Below, piece by piece: positions 19,086-27,562 of a stretch of 64,000 bases of DNA (positions are counted from its first letter, which is position 1; each line of letters opens with the position of its first letter). This stretch comes from Ahaetulla prasina. Lineage: Eukaryota > Chordata > Lepidosauria > Squamata > Colubridae. The stretch lies in NCBI RefSeq assembly GCF_028640845.1, contig NC_080540.1:216301300-216365299 (forward strand), given 5' to 3'. The notes under the pieces were generated by a model that saw nothing but the letters and a program-made list of their open reading frames with translations, did no database searches and was not told the origin of the DNA. Position numbers and translations under genes: made by a program.

Positions 19086-19103
19086 ATCCCACCTTCGTCG
19101 CCA
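19086..19103 (-). promoter_or_regulatory. Primer binding site, tRNA-Ser type
   Basis: One base after the 5' LTR the minus strand reads TGGCGACGAAGGTGGGAT. Compared from memory with the 3' end of vertebrate tRNA-Ser(GCT), it is complementary at about 16 of 18 positions. Use of tRNA-Ser is known for the mag clade of Ty3/gypsy elements. Confidence 0.75.
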
Positions 19104-19104
19104 A

Positions 19105-19292
19105 TGTTAAGTTCGGGTATTGACGAGGCAGGAGACCAGGTTAGTGACAACAGCTCTTTAATATAGTGTGACCCAGCAAAACTCTGGAGAAAAACCTCTC
19201 CTTATATACACTTCAGCCTGAGGCTGCAACCAATCAGGAACGAGATATTTCCCGCCTAAAACTCCCGCCAAAACTTACAGTAATACATTACA
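19105..19292 (-). repeat. Gypsy 5' LTR
   Basis: 188 bp, the promoter-side LTR for this leftward element, with TATA-like 'tatataagg' near 19215. A diverged solo LTR of the same family is at 53041-53229. Confidence 0.92.
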
Positions 19293-19374
19293 CAAACAGT
19301 GATGCAGTTTGTCAAAACACACTCAATCGTGCCACTGTAAAAAGTGGCCAGGACAAAAGGAGAAAGATGTGCTC

Positions 19375-19668
19375 CAATGGTGGGATTCAAATTTTTTTAT
19401 TACCGGTACTGTGGGCGTGGCTTGGTGGGCATGGCATGGCTTGGTGGGTGTGGTAGGGGAAGGATACTGTAAAATATCCATTCCCACCCCACTCCAGGGG
19501 AAGGTTATTGCAAAATCCCATTTCTTCCTGAACCGCTGAGACTCGGGAGGCAGAGAATAGATGGGGGCGGGGCCAGTCAGAGATGGTATTTACCAGTTCT
19601 ACAAACTACTCAAAATTTCTGCTACCGGTTCTCCAGAACTGGTCAGAACATGCTGCATATCACCTCTG
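19375..19668 (+). mobile_element. Non-autonomous hAT element (CAGKGGTG family), 294 bp
   Basis: Starts CAATGGTGGGATTC and ends ATCACCTCTG. Exact 8-bp duplication ATGTGCTC at 19367-19374 and 19669-19676. The interior has the family signature 'tgtgggcgtggcttggtggg', 'ggaaggatactgtaaaat' and, near the right end, 'ctaccggttctccagaactgg'. No transposase is encoded. Confidence 0.95.
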
Positions 19669-19793
19669 ATGTGCTCTTCTCTCAAGAGCCAATGCAGACA
19701 CAACTGAACAAGGCGTCACCATTTTGAAGGAAAAAATGATGATTTTTGAATGATTGAGAATCCTCCTAGACATTTCTCTGGGATGCTCTAAAA

Positions 19794-20461
19794 CTGTGAT
19801 GGTGAACTTATGGCACATGTGCCACAGGTGGCATGCGTAGCCATATCAATGGGCAAGCTGGCTCAGCTCCAGCACGCATGCGCACTCTAGCCAGCTGATT
19901 TTTGGACCTTCTGGGCCCACCAGAAGTAGGGAAACAGGCTCTTTCCTGCCTCTGGAGGGTCTGTGGGGGGTGGGGAAGGCCCGTTTCTCACCTGGCTCCA
20001 GATCCTCTCGATGCATCTAGGGAGGGCAAAAACAGCCTTCCCCAGGCCCTCTGGAGGCCCAAAAAGGCCTGTTTCCCAACTTCCAGTTGGACAGGAAGTG
20101 ATGTTATTTGCTGTTCCCCAGCCTCCAGAGACTCCTGGAGGCTGGGGACAGCAAAAAAAGTCACTTCCTGTCCAACCGGAAGCTGGGAAATGGATCATTT
20201 CAGGCCTCTGAGGGCCTCTGAGAAGATAGGGAAAGCTGTTTTCGCCCTCCCCAGATGCATAGAGAGGACCTGGAGACAGGTGAGAAAGAAAAACAGGCCT
20301 ACCGGGCCATAGGGTCCCAGGAGAGTGGGGGAGGGGGGTTGCGTGCACATGCTCAGGGCGGGGCACATAGAATTATGGGTGTGGGCACGCGCATGCGTGA
20401 ATCTTTCCTCCATCCCATCCCCCATCTTGGCGCACGATGGCAAAAAGTTTAGCCATCACTG
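19794..20461. mobile_element. Foldback non-autonomous hAT element, 668 bp
   Basis: Inverted ends CTGTGATGGTGAACTTATGG and the reverse of 'agtttagccatcactg' are flanked by ctctaaaa (19786-19793) and ctctaaag (20462-20469), an 8-bp duplication with one mismatch. The interior is a long imperfect palindrome centred near 20137 ('cctccagagactcctggagg'), with arms reaching about 19960 and 20300. Apparent frames of 136 and 159 codons mirror each other because of this symmetry and are not genes. Confidence 0.85.
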
Positions 20462-20536
20462 CTCTAAAGACTGCCAAGGTCCCTTCCAGCCCTATGATTG
20501 TGTTGGCAAATTCCCCCATATTTAATAATTATGCCT

Positions 20537-21178
20537 ACTGCAACGCTCTCTACATGGGGCTCCCCTTGAAGGGTACCCGGAGGCTTCAACTGGTCCAGAA
20601 TGCGGCTGCGCGGGTGATAGAGGGAGCACCTCGTGGCTCCCGTGTGACACCTCTCCTGCGCAGTCTGCACTGGCTCCCAGTGGTCTTCCGGGTTCAATTC
20701 AAGGTCCTTGTTATCACCTTTAAAGCGCTCCATGGCTTAGGACCGGGGTACTTACGGGACCGCCTACTGCCACCAGTAGCCTCACACCGACCAGTGCGCT
20801 CTCACAGAGAGGGCCTCCTCCGGATAAATCAGCCAAACAATGTCGGCTTGCCACCTCTAGGGGGAGGGCCTTCTCTGTGGGGGGTCCCACCCTCTGGAAC
20901 GAGCTGCCTCCGGGGCTTCGTCAACTCCCCGACCTCCAGACCTTCCGCCGCGAGCTGAAGACGCTGTTGTTTCGATGTGCAGGACTAGCTTGAACATAGT
21001 TTTAAACTGGGGTTTTGAATTAGGGGTTTTAAACGGGGTTTTAATTGTATTTAAAATTTTTAGGCCATTAATCGAATCAGTTTTTTATATAGTTTTTAAT
21101 TTGTATTATATGTATTTTGTCTTTTATTGGCTGTGAACCGCCCTGAGTCCTTCGGGAGAAGGGCGGTATACAAATATA

Positions 21179-21257
<79 letters not shown>
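20537..21257 (+). mobile_element. L2-type LINE, 3' fragment
   Basis: 5'-truncated copy starting in the last ~140 codons of ORF2 ('YCNALYMGLPLKGTRRLQLVQNAAARVIEGAPRGS' at 20537-20640, 'FKALHGLGPGYLRDRLLPP' near 20720). The 3' UTR ends 'ccctgagtccttcgggagaagggcggtat'. Flanked by attatgcct at 20528-20536 and 21258-21266. A small change near 20824 shifts the frame relative to its near twin at 21608. Confidence 0.88.
21177..21257. repeat. (TAA)n microsatellite at L2 tail
   Basis: About 26 TAA units form the tail of the preceding L2 copy. Expanded triplets at this position also occur in the antisense L2 at 24369. Confidence 0.95.
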
Positions 21258-21259
<2 letters not shown>

Positions 21260-21361
21260 TATGCCTGAGAGATACTAGCCCTTCCAAGCGAAAAATGTAG
21301 AAATAAACCTCTCTGTGACAGGACTCTACCCAAAACTATACTATCTATACTATATTAGTTG

Positions 21362-22453
21362 TGTTGTGTCTTGCCCGCCCTCAGAGCAGCCGGGGCCTTC
21401 TTACCTGCTCCCGAACACTGAGGAATGTATGCCTCCCGGCCCAAGTCCTGCCTCCATGCCCACACAAACTGCAGAAGAAGGAGCATCTCCCTCCCCCAGC
21501 CCTGACTCCATGCCCAGGCAAACGGAGCAGCTAGACCCCTCCCCCTCCTCCACAGCAGGTGAGCCTGAGGAGGGTTTACTCCCAACAACAGCTGATTGGA
21601 GTGACCTCGTGGCTCCCGCATAACACCCATCCTGCGCAGACTGCACTGGCTACCTGTGGCCTTCCGGGTTCAATTCAAGGTCCTTGTTATCACCTTTAAA
21701 GCGCTCCATGGCTTAGGACCGGGGTACTTACGGGACCGCCTACTGCCACCAGTAGCCTCACACCGACCAGTGCGCTCTCACAGAGAGGGCCTCCTCCGGA
21801 TACCGTCAGCCAAACAATGTCGGCTTGCGACCTCTAGGGGGAGGGCCTTCTCTGTGGGGGGTCCCACCCTCTGGAACGAGCTGCCTCCGGGGCTTCGTCA
21901 ACTCCCCGACCTCCAGACCTTCCGCCGCGAGCTGAAGACGCTGTTGTTTCGATGTGCAGGACTAGCTTGAACATAGTTTTAAACTGGGGTTTTGAATTAG
22001 GGGTTTTAAACGGGGTTTTAATTGTATTTAAAATTTTTAGGCCATTAATCGAATCAGTTTTTTATATAGTTTTTAATTTGTATTATATGTATTTTGTCTT
22101 TTATTGGCTGTGAACCGCCCTGAGTCCTTCGGGAGAAGGCGGTATATAAGTTTAAATAATAAAATAAAATAAAATAAACCTAGCATCAGAAGATTGAGAG
22201 GCGGAGGCAACAGAAGGAAGGAGGGCAGGCCTTAATGAGTGCTGAGTCATGGAGCCACACCCCATGGCCTATATAAAGGATCTACTTTCTGGCAGTCTCT
22301 GAGTCAGGCAAAAGTCGAACTTATCTTGCTGAAGTCACTTACTGGTCTCCTGCCTGCTCTGAGGACTTTGCTAGGACTTTGGGCAGAGCTGCAGAGGCAA
22401 GCCTGATTCGGATTTCCCTGACCCAGCCGTCAGCGGAGGAGTGGGACACGACA
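21362..22453 (+). mobile_element. Solo LTR, unnamed family A, interrupted by L2
   Basis: Starts TGTTGTGTCTTGCC and ends GGACACGACA, with exact 5-bp duplication AGTTG at 21357-21361 and 22454-22458. After removing the L2 at 21608-22177 the LTR is about 520 bp. It carries 'gtgctgagtcatggagccacacccc' near 22236, TATA-like 'cctatataaagg' near 22266 and 'cttgctgaagtcact' near 22325. The 5' third holds an open, proline- and serine-rich frame (21315-21623) that I treat as chance. Confidence 0.85.
21608..22177 (+). mobile_element. L2-type LINE, 3' fragment inside LTR
   Basis: 5'-truncated L2 flanked by ACCT (21604-21607 and 22178-22181). ORF2 remains open from 'FRVQFKVLVITFKALHG' at 21661 to the stop at 21970 ('RTFRRELKTLLFRCAGLA' type ending). 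From about 21656 it is nearly identical to 20690-21170, so both come from one young subfamily distinct from the 24649 copy. Tail is (AAAAT)n. Confidence 0.88.
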
Positions 22454-22458
22454 AGTTG

Positions 22459-23383
22459 TGAGTGGAATAGGACGCTCCTATGCATAACGAAAAATGAAAC
22501 CAGATTATGAAAGAGAAAGATACTGGTTTGCATAAGGATGGGCTTGTGTCTAAAAGAATTCAAGCCATCTCCCACTCCTGTCACTTCGCTTTGCAATAAT
22601 ATAGCTCAACAGTCTATGCATCAAATGAGGCTTTGGATGGTCCATTTCGGTTCTAAGGTGCACATAATTCCATACGCTGCAAATGCTTTTATTTAATAGG
22701 TGCAGTATTGATTTTTCCATTATGAATTCTGCTTGCTACTATGTCCTGAAATTTGTACCTGATACTGGAGCAGTAGTTCACGGCAAGAAAATTAGGCAAA
22801 TATTTTCTTTTCCGATAATCAGCTCTTCTATATCTCACTAGTACTGCTAGCCACAAAAGATAATGTAGTTATTTTAAAATGGGCCCATACTTTTCTTTGC
22901 TACGCTGCATCAGATCAGATTGGGCTGGCTCTAAAAGCCTTGCGGATATGAATACACCCTTCTTTGATATTACCACATTATTTTCTTGCGACACATCAGG
23001 CCTAAAATGCACTTTCCAAATGGGTTTCTCAACTTGAGAGGTTAAGATTTTGGTTACAGATGAGTAGTTTAGCAGGGCATGGGTTGAATTAGACGGAGCC
23101 TGGAATGTAACATTAAACACCTCAATATGGTTGTCTTGACAGTGACAATGACAGTGTGATAGAATGACATCTGAGGAATATTTTTTGTTCCTTACCTCTT
23201 GTCTCATCTTCTGTTAAATGCTCTCAACACATTGCTTGCCTATTGAGTGGGAGATGCACCCCTTTCCTGTTACTTTAGCTACTTCCAAACAGAATATGCA
23301 TTCATTTAACAAGCAGAGCTGTGTAGTCTATTTATCAGCTTTGTGTTTCTTGTGTACCAACATTCCTGTAGAGAATGTCTTCC
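22459..23383. other. Anonymous sequence with one unexplained open frame
   Basis: No recognised repeat. A 112-codon minus-strand frame at 22869-23207 has mixed, protein-like composition with no domain I recognise. It lacks obvious splice context and is most likely chance. Confidence 0.35.
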
Positions 23384-23999
23384 TGTTCTGTCCCCCCACC
23401 TCAGTCCAGGAGGCATGTGAAATGACTCAATTAGCTGGCAATTTAGTCCACGGCAGCTATCAACTCTGGCAGCAAACCAGCGAGCGACTGCCAAGGTTTT
23501 CTTTTATCTTCCTGGATTCTGGCATGTCAGAAGCTCGTTACCAGAGCAAACCAGGAAGTCAGGAACAAAACAGCAATCCAAGCCAAATGCTCAGTCAAAT
23601 AGTTCAGCTCAAGTTTTCTCCAGTCAGTTTGATTTGTCCGTCACGAAGTAGTAGAGCAGCCCCTTCTGCTTTTATACTCTGTGGGGTGTGGGTCCGTGAC
23701 TCATCACTTTCTAGGCCTGCTCTACCCCTTCTTCTGTTGTTCCCGCCTCTCTTGTCTACGAAACCTGGCATCTAACCAGGACTGATTGTCCACAGCTGGG
23801 TCTGGGAGCATTGCCTGGGCGGGGGGAGATACAGGAGACAGAGGCCTCGTTACTTCCTCCACCTGGCCTGCCTCTGGCTCCTGGAGCTGAGCCAGAGAGG
23901 CCGGCCCTGCGGAGGGGAGCCCTGACGGCCTTTCCCCCTCTGACTCACTCTCTGGCAGGGGGCCAGGCCTGGGTGGGATGGGGGGCTGGAGCCACAACA
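23384..23999 (-). mobile_element. Solo LTR, unnamed family A (616 bp, antisense)
   Basis: On the minus strand it starts TGTTGTGGCTCCAGCC and ends GGACAGAACA, with exact 5-bp duplication CTTCC at 23379-23383 and 24000-24004. It aligns with the LTR at 5385-5997 (similar length and termini, and the 'agtcacggacccacacccc' block). No internal retroelement sequence is attached. Confidence 0.85.
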
Positions 24000-24043
24000 C
24001 TTCCTTTTGTTATACAGTCCTTGACTTACGATCATAATTGAGC

Positions 24044-24259
24044 CAGGGGTGAAATCCAGCAGGTTCTGGAGAACCAGTAGCAGAAATTTTGTGTAGTTCG
24101 GAGAACCGGCAAATACCACCTCTGATTGGCCCCAAAGTGGAGTGGGAATGGAGATTTTGCAGTATCCTTCCCCTGCCTCACCAACCAAGCCACAGCACGT
24201 CACACCCACCAAGCCATGCCAACAGAACCGGTAGCAAAAAAAATTGGATTTCACCATTG
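24044..24259 (-). mobile_element. Non-autonomous hAT element (CAGKGGTG family), 216 bp
   Basis: Starts CAGGGGTGAAATCC and ends 'tcaccattg', with exact 8-bp duplication aattgagc at 24036-24043 and 24260-24267. The interior matches the 19375 element in reverse with an internal deletion. It interrupts the TIR transposon and is therefore younger than it. Confidence 0.95.
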
Positions 24260-24368
24260 AATTGAGCCCAAAATTTCTATTGCTAAGTGAGACGTTGGTT
24301 AAGCCAGTTTTGCTCCATTTTACGATCTTTCTTCCCACAGTTGTTAAGCGAATCACTGCAGCTGTCAA

Positions 24369-24375
24369 GTTAGTA

Positions 24376-24448
<73 letters not shown>

Positions 24449-24474
24449 TAATAATGATAATAATAATAATAATT
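24369..24474 (-). repeat. (TAA)n-type microsatellite at L2 tail
   Basis: About 33 triplets with a few TGA interruptions near 24444-24460, marking the 3' tail of the antisense L2 to its right. Confidence 0.95.
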
Positions 24475-27309
24475 TAATTTTTATACCGCCCTTCTCCCGA
24501 AGGACTCAGGGCGGTGAACAGGCAGATAAAATAATACAATACATTTCAATAAAAACACTATTTAAAAAACTTATTCCAATAGCCTAAATTTAAAATACAA
24601 TACAAAATATAAAATAAACCCCAATAAAATCCATGTTTAAAAACCCTATTAAGCCAGTCCTGCTCGGAAGAATAGATATGTTTTAAGCTCGCGGCGAAAG
24701 GTCCGGAGGTCAGGAAGTTGTCGAAGTCCTGGGGGAAGCTCATTCCAGAGGGTAGGTGCCCCCACAGAGAAGGCTCTCCCCCTGGGGGTCGCCAGCCTAC
24801 ACTGTTTGGCTGACGGCACCCTGAGGAGGCCCTCTCTATGGGAGCGTACCGGCCGGTGGGAGGCATGTGGTAACAGAAGGCGGTCCCGAAGATATCCCGG
24901 TCCTATGCCATGGAGCGCTTTAAAGGTGGTAACCAACACCTTGAAGTGCACTCGGAAAACCACAGGCAGCCAGTGCAGCCTGTGCAGGATCGGTGTTATA
25001 TGGGAGCCACGAGTGGCTCCCTCTATCACCCGCGCGGCTGCATTCTGAACTAACTGAAGTCTCCGGGTGCACCTCAAGAGGAGCCCCATGTAGAGAGCGT
25101 TACAGTAGTCCAGGCGAGAAGTGACGAGGGCGTGAGTGACCGTGCATAAGGCATCCCGGTCTAGAAAGGGGCGCAACTGGCGGACCAGGTGAACCTGGTA
25201 AAAAGCTCTCCTGGAGACGGTCGCCACATGATCTTCAAAAGACAACCGTCCATCCAGGAGAACCCCCAGATTACGCACTCTCTCCACTGGGGCCAATGAT
25301 TCGCCTCCGACAGTCAGCCGCGGTTGCAGCTGGCTGTACCAGGATGCCGGCATCCACAGCCACTCAGTCTTGGAGGGGTTGAGCCTGAGCCTGTTTCTCC
25401 CCATCCAGACCCGTACGGCCTCCACACACCGAGACAACACTACAACAGCTACATTGGGGTGGTCAGGGGTGGAAATGTACAGCTGGGTGTCATCCGCGTA
25501 CAGTTGATAACTCACCCCAAAACCACTGATGACCTTGCCCAGCGGCTTCATGTAGATGTTGAACAGGAGAGGCGAGAGAACCGACCCCTGTGGCACCCCA
25601 CAAAGGAGGCACCTCGAGGTCGACCTCTGCCCCCCTGCCAACACCGTCTGCGATCGGTCGGAGAGATAGGATGAGAACCACCGAAGCACGGTGCCTTCCA
25701 CACCCAATCCCCCCAACCGCTGCAGCAGGATACCATGGTCGATGGTATCAAAAGCCGCTGAGAGATCAAGGAGAACCAGGGCAGAGGAATAACCTCTATC
25801 CCGGGCCCTCCAGAGGTCATCCACCAATGCGACCAAAGCTGTCTCCGTGCCGTACCCGGGTCGGAAACCGGAGTGGAACGGGTCTAGATAGACAGATTCA
25901 TCCAGGTACTGGGGTAACTGGTATGCCACCACACTCTCAACAACCTTCGCCACAAAGCGAAGGTTGGAGACTGGACAATAGTTACTCAAAACTGCTGGGT
26001 TCAGGGAGGGCTTCTTGAGGAGGGGTCTCACCACCGCCTCTTTCAAGGCGGTGGGAACAACACCCTCCCTCAGAGAAGCGTTAACAATCCCCTGGAGCCA
26101 GCCTCGTGTAACCTCCCGGGTGGCCAGCACCAACCAGGAGGGACACGGGTCCAATAAACATGTGGTGGCATTCAGCCGCCCCAGCAACCTGTCCATGTCC
26201 TCAGGAGCCACAGGGTCAAACTCCTCCCAGATGGTCTCAACAAGACTAGCCTCCATCACCTCGCCCGAAACTACCCAGTTTTGGTCCAGACCGTCCCGAA
26301 GCTGAGCGATTTTGTCAAACAGATACCTGCTGAAATCCTCAGCACAACCCTGTAAGGGGTCATCGCAACCCTCCTGGTTAAGGAGGGAGCGAGTCACCCT
26401 AAACAGGGCGGCTGGGCGGTTCTCTGCTGACGCAATGAGGGTAGAGACATAGGCCCGCTTGGCCTCCCTCAATGCCACTAGATAGGTCTGAGTAAAAGAC
26501 CTAACTAGTGTTCGGTCAGCTTCAGAACGGCTGGACCTCCACGCGCTCTCTAGGCGTCTTCTCCGGCGTTTCATCTCCCTCAGCTCCTCAGAAAACCAAG
26601 GAGCTGGTTGAGACCTACGCCGGGTCAGACGCCGCAAAGGCACGACACGGTCCAAAGCGCCCACCGCGGCCTGTTCCCAGGCCGCAACAAGCTCCTCGGC
26701 CGAGCCGTGGGCCAGATCGCCAGGGAGCGGCCCAAGCTCCATCAGGAACCTCTCCGGGTCCATCAGTCGCCTGGGACGGAACCAACGTATTGGTCCCGTC
26801 TCCCTGCGGTGTGGAGCGGCGGTCCGAAAGTCCAGACGAAGGAGAGAGTGGTCTGACCATGACAAAGGTTCAATGACTAATTCTCGTACTTCCAGATCAC
26901 TCAACCACTGTCCAGAGACAAAAATCAGATCCAGTGTGCTTCCCCCGACGTGGGTGGGGCCGTCAATTAATTGGGTCAGGTCCATGGCCGTCATGGAGGC
27001 CATGAACTCCCGAGCCGCCGTTGACGACACACCGGCTGATGGCAAGTTGAAATCCCCCATGACCATAAGCCTGGGGGTATCAACTGCCATCCCGGCTATC
27101 AACTCCAGCAACTCGGGCAGGGCTGTTGCCACGCAGCAAGGAGCCAGGTACGTGATCAACAAGCCCACCTGCATCCTACGCCCCCACTTCACGTAAAGGG
27201 ATTCACAACCGGCTATCTGAGGAACAGTGGCCTCCATCGGCTCCAGACTCTCTCTAATAACCACCGCCACCCCTCCACCCCTACCTTGGGCCCTCGGCTG
27301 ATGAAACAC
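24370..27309 (-). mobile_element. L2-type LINE, antisense, near-intact RT frame
   Basis: A 2.9-kb non-LTR retrotransposon in the opposite orientation to the one at 6676. The 3' UTR (24475-24648) contains the inverse of 'ccctgagtccttcgggagaagggcggtat'. The 5' part is missing: it begins inside the endonuclease domain at the edge of the host TIR transposon. No clear target duplication is visible. It is the best preserved LINE in the window. Confidence 0.92.
24649..27309 (-). CDS. L2-type LINE ORF2 (endonuclease remnant and reverse transcriptase)
   Basis: One uninterrupted frame, 923 codons counting from the Met at 27420. The first ~37 codons come from the host transposon, so the true L2 sequence starts near 'HQPRAQGRGGGVAV'. 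Endonuclease phrases are 'GDFNLP' (122-127), 'LDLIFVSG' (163-170) and 'SDH' (189-191); the N-terminal catalytic part is absent. RT motifs are 'FDTIDH' (557-562), 'GVPQGSVLSP' (608-617) and 'YADD' (641-644). The C-terminus has 'SRLDYCNALYMG' and 'LWNELPPGLRQL'. This enzyme would nick target DNA and copy L2 RNA. Without a full endonuclease and promoter this copy is probably immobile, but its open frame suggests recent insertion. Confidence 0.92.
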   Translation of the reverse strand: MFHQPRAQGRGGGVAVVIRESLEPMEATVPQIAGCESLYVKWGRRMQVGLLITYLAPCCVATALPELLELIAGMAVDTPRLMVMGDFNLPSAGVSSTAAREFMASMTAMDLTQLIDGPTHVGGSTLDLIFVSGQWLSDLEVRELVIEPLSWSDHSLLRLDFRTAAPHRRETGPIRWFRPRRLMDPERFLMELGPLPGDLAHGSAEELVAAWEQAAVGALDRVVPLRRLTRRRSQPAPWFSEELREMKRRRRRLESAWRSSRSEADRTLVRSFTQTYLVALREAKRAYVSTLIASAENRPAALFRVTRSLLNQEGCDDPLQGCAEDFSRYLFDKIAQLRDGLDQNWVVSGEVMEASLVETIWEEFDPVAPEDMDRLLGRLNATTCLLDPCPSWLVLATREVTRGWLQGIVNASLREGVVPTALKEAVVRPLLKKPSLNPAVLSNYCPVSNLRFVAKVVESVVAYQLPQYLDESVYLDPFHSGFRPGYGTETALVALVDDLWRARDRGYSSALVLLDLSAAFDTIDHGILLQRLGGLGVEGTVLRWFSSYLSDRSQTVLAGGQRSTSRCLLCGVPQGSVLSPLLFNIYMKPLGKVISGFGVSYQLYADDTQLYISTPDHPNVAVVVLSRCVEAVRVWMGRNRLRLNPSKTEWLWMPASWYSQLQPRLTVGGESLAPVERVRNLGVLLDGRLSFEDHVATVSRRAFYQVHLVRQLRPFLDRDALCTVTHALVTSRLDYCNALYMGLLLRCTRRLQLVQNAAARVIEGATRGSHITPILHRLHWLPVVFRVHFKVLVTTFKALHGIGPGYLRDRLLLPHASHRPVRSHREGLLRVPSAKQCRLATPRGRAFSVGAPTLWNELPPGLRQLPDLRTFRRELKTYLFFRAGLA

Positions 27310-27562
27310 GATTGTTAAGTGAATCTGACTTATCCATTGACTTTGCTTGTCAGAAGATCTCAAAAGGGGTTCACATGACTCTGAGATACTGCAACCATCA
27401 TAAATATGAGTCAGTTGCAAGCATCTGAATTTTGATCATGTGACATTGGGAATGCTGCACTGGTTGTAAATTTGAAAAATGGCCATAACTCACTTTTTTC
27501 AGTGCTGTTGTAACTTCGAACGGTCACTAAACGAACTGTTGTAAGTCGAGGACTACGTGTAA

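Larger units (their letters stand above)
14703..19292 (-). mobile_element. Ty3/gypsy LTR retrotransposon, mag-like, complete ends
   Basis: A 4,590-bp element transcribed leftwards. It has two 188-bp LTRs, a tRNA-Ser-type primer site, a polypurine tract, gag with a CCHC knuckle, protease, reverse transcriptase, RNase H and integrase in the Ty3/gypsy order. The flanking pentamer CAAAC (14698-14702 and 19293-19297) is an exact target duplication. The LTRs look identical base for base, which implies recent insertion, yet gag and pol are cut by several frameshifts, so this copy should not make its own proteins. The mag-like assignment rests on the primer site and RT phrasing. Confidence 0.92.
24013..27562 (+). 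mobile_element. TIR DNA transposon (TACAGGTAG family), split by two insertions
   Basis: Left end 'tacagtccttgacttacgatc' at 24013, right end 'gtcgaggactacgtgta' at 27562. Its own sequence occupies 24013-24043, 24260-24369 and 27310-27562. The gaps are a hAT element (24044-24259) and an antisense L2 (24370-27309). It encodes no protein. Other copies are at 6364-11450 and 45794-46152. Confidence 0.8.

Noticed and set aside
19887..20366. 159- and 136-codon frames that look like a protein pair
   Set aside because: They are mirror images created by the palindromic hAT element and have no domain.
26508..26876. 122-codon plus-strand frame
   Set aside because: Antisense shadow of the L2 reverse transcriptase frame.
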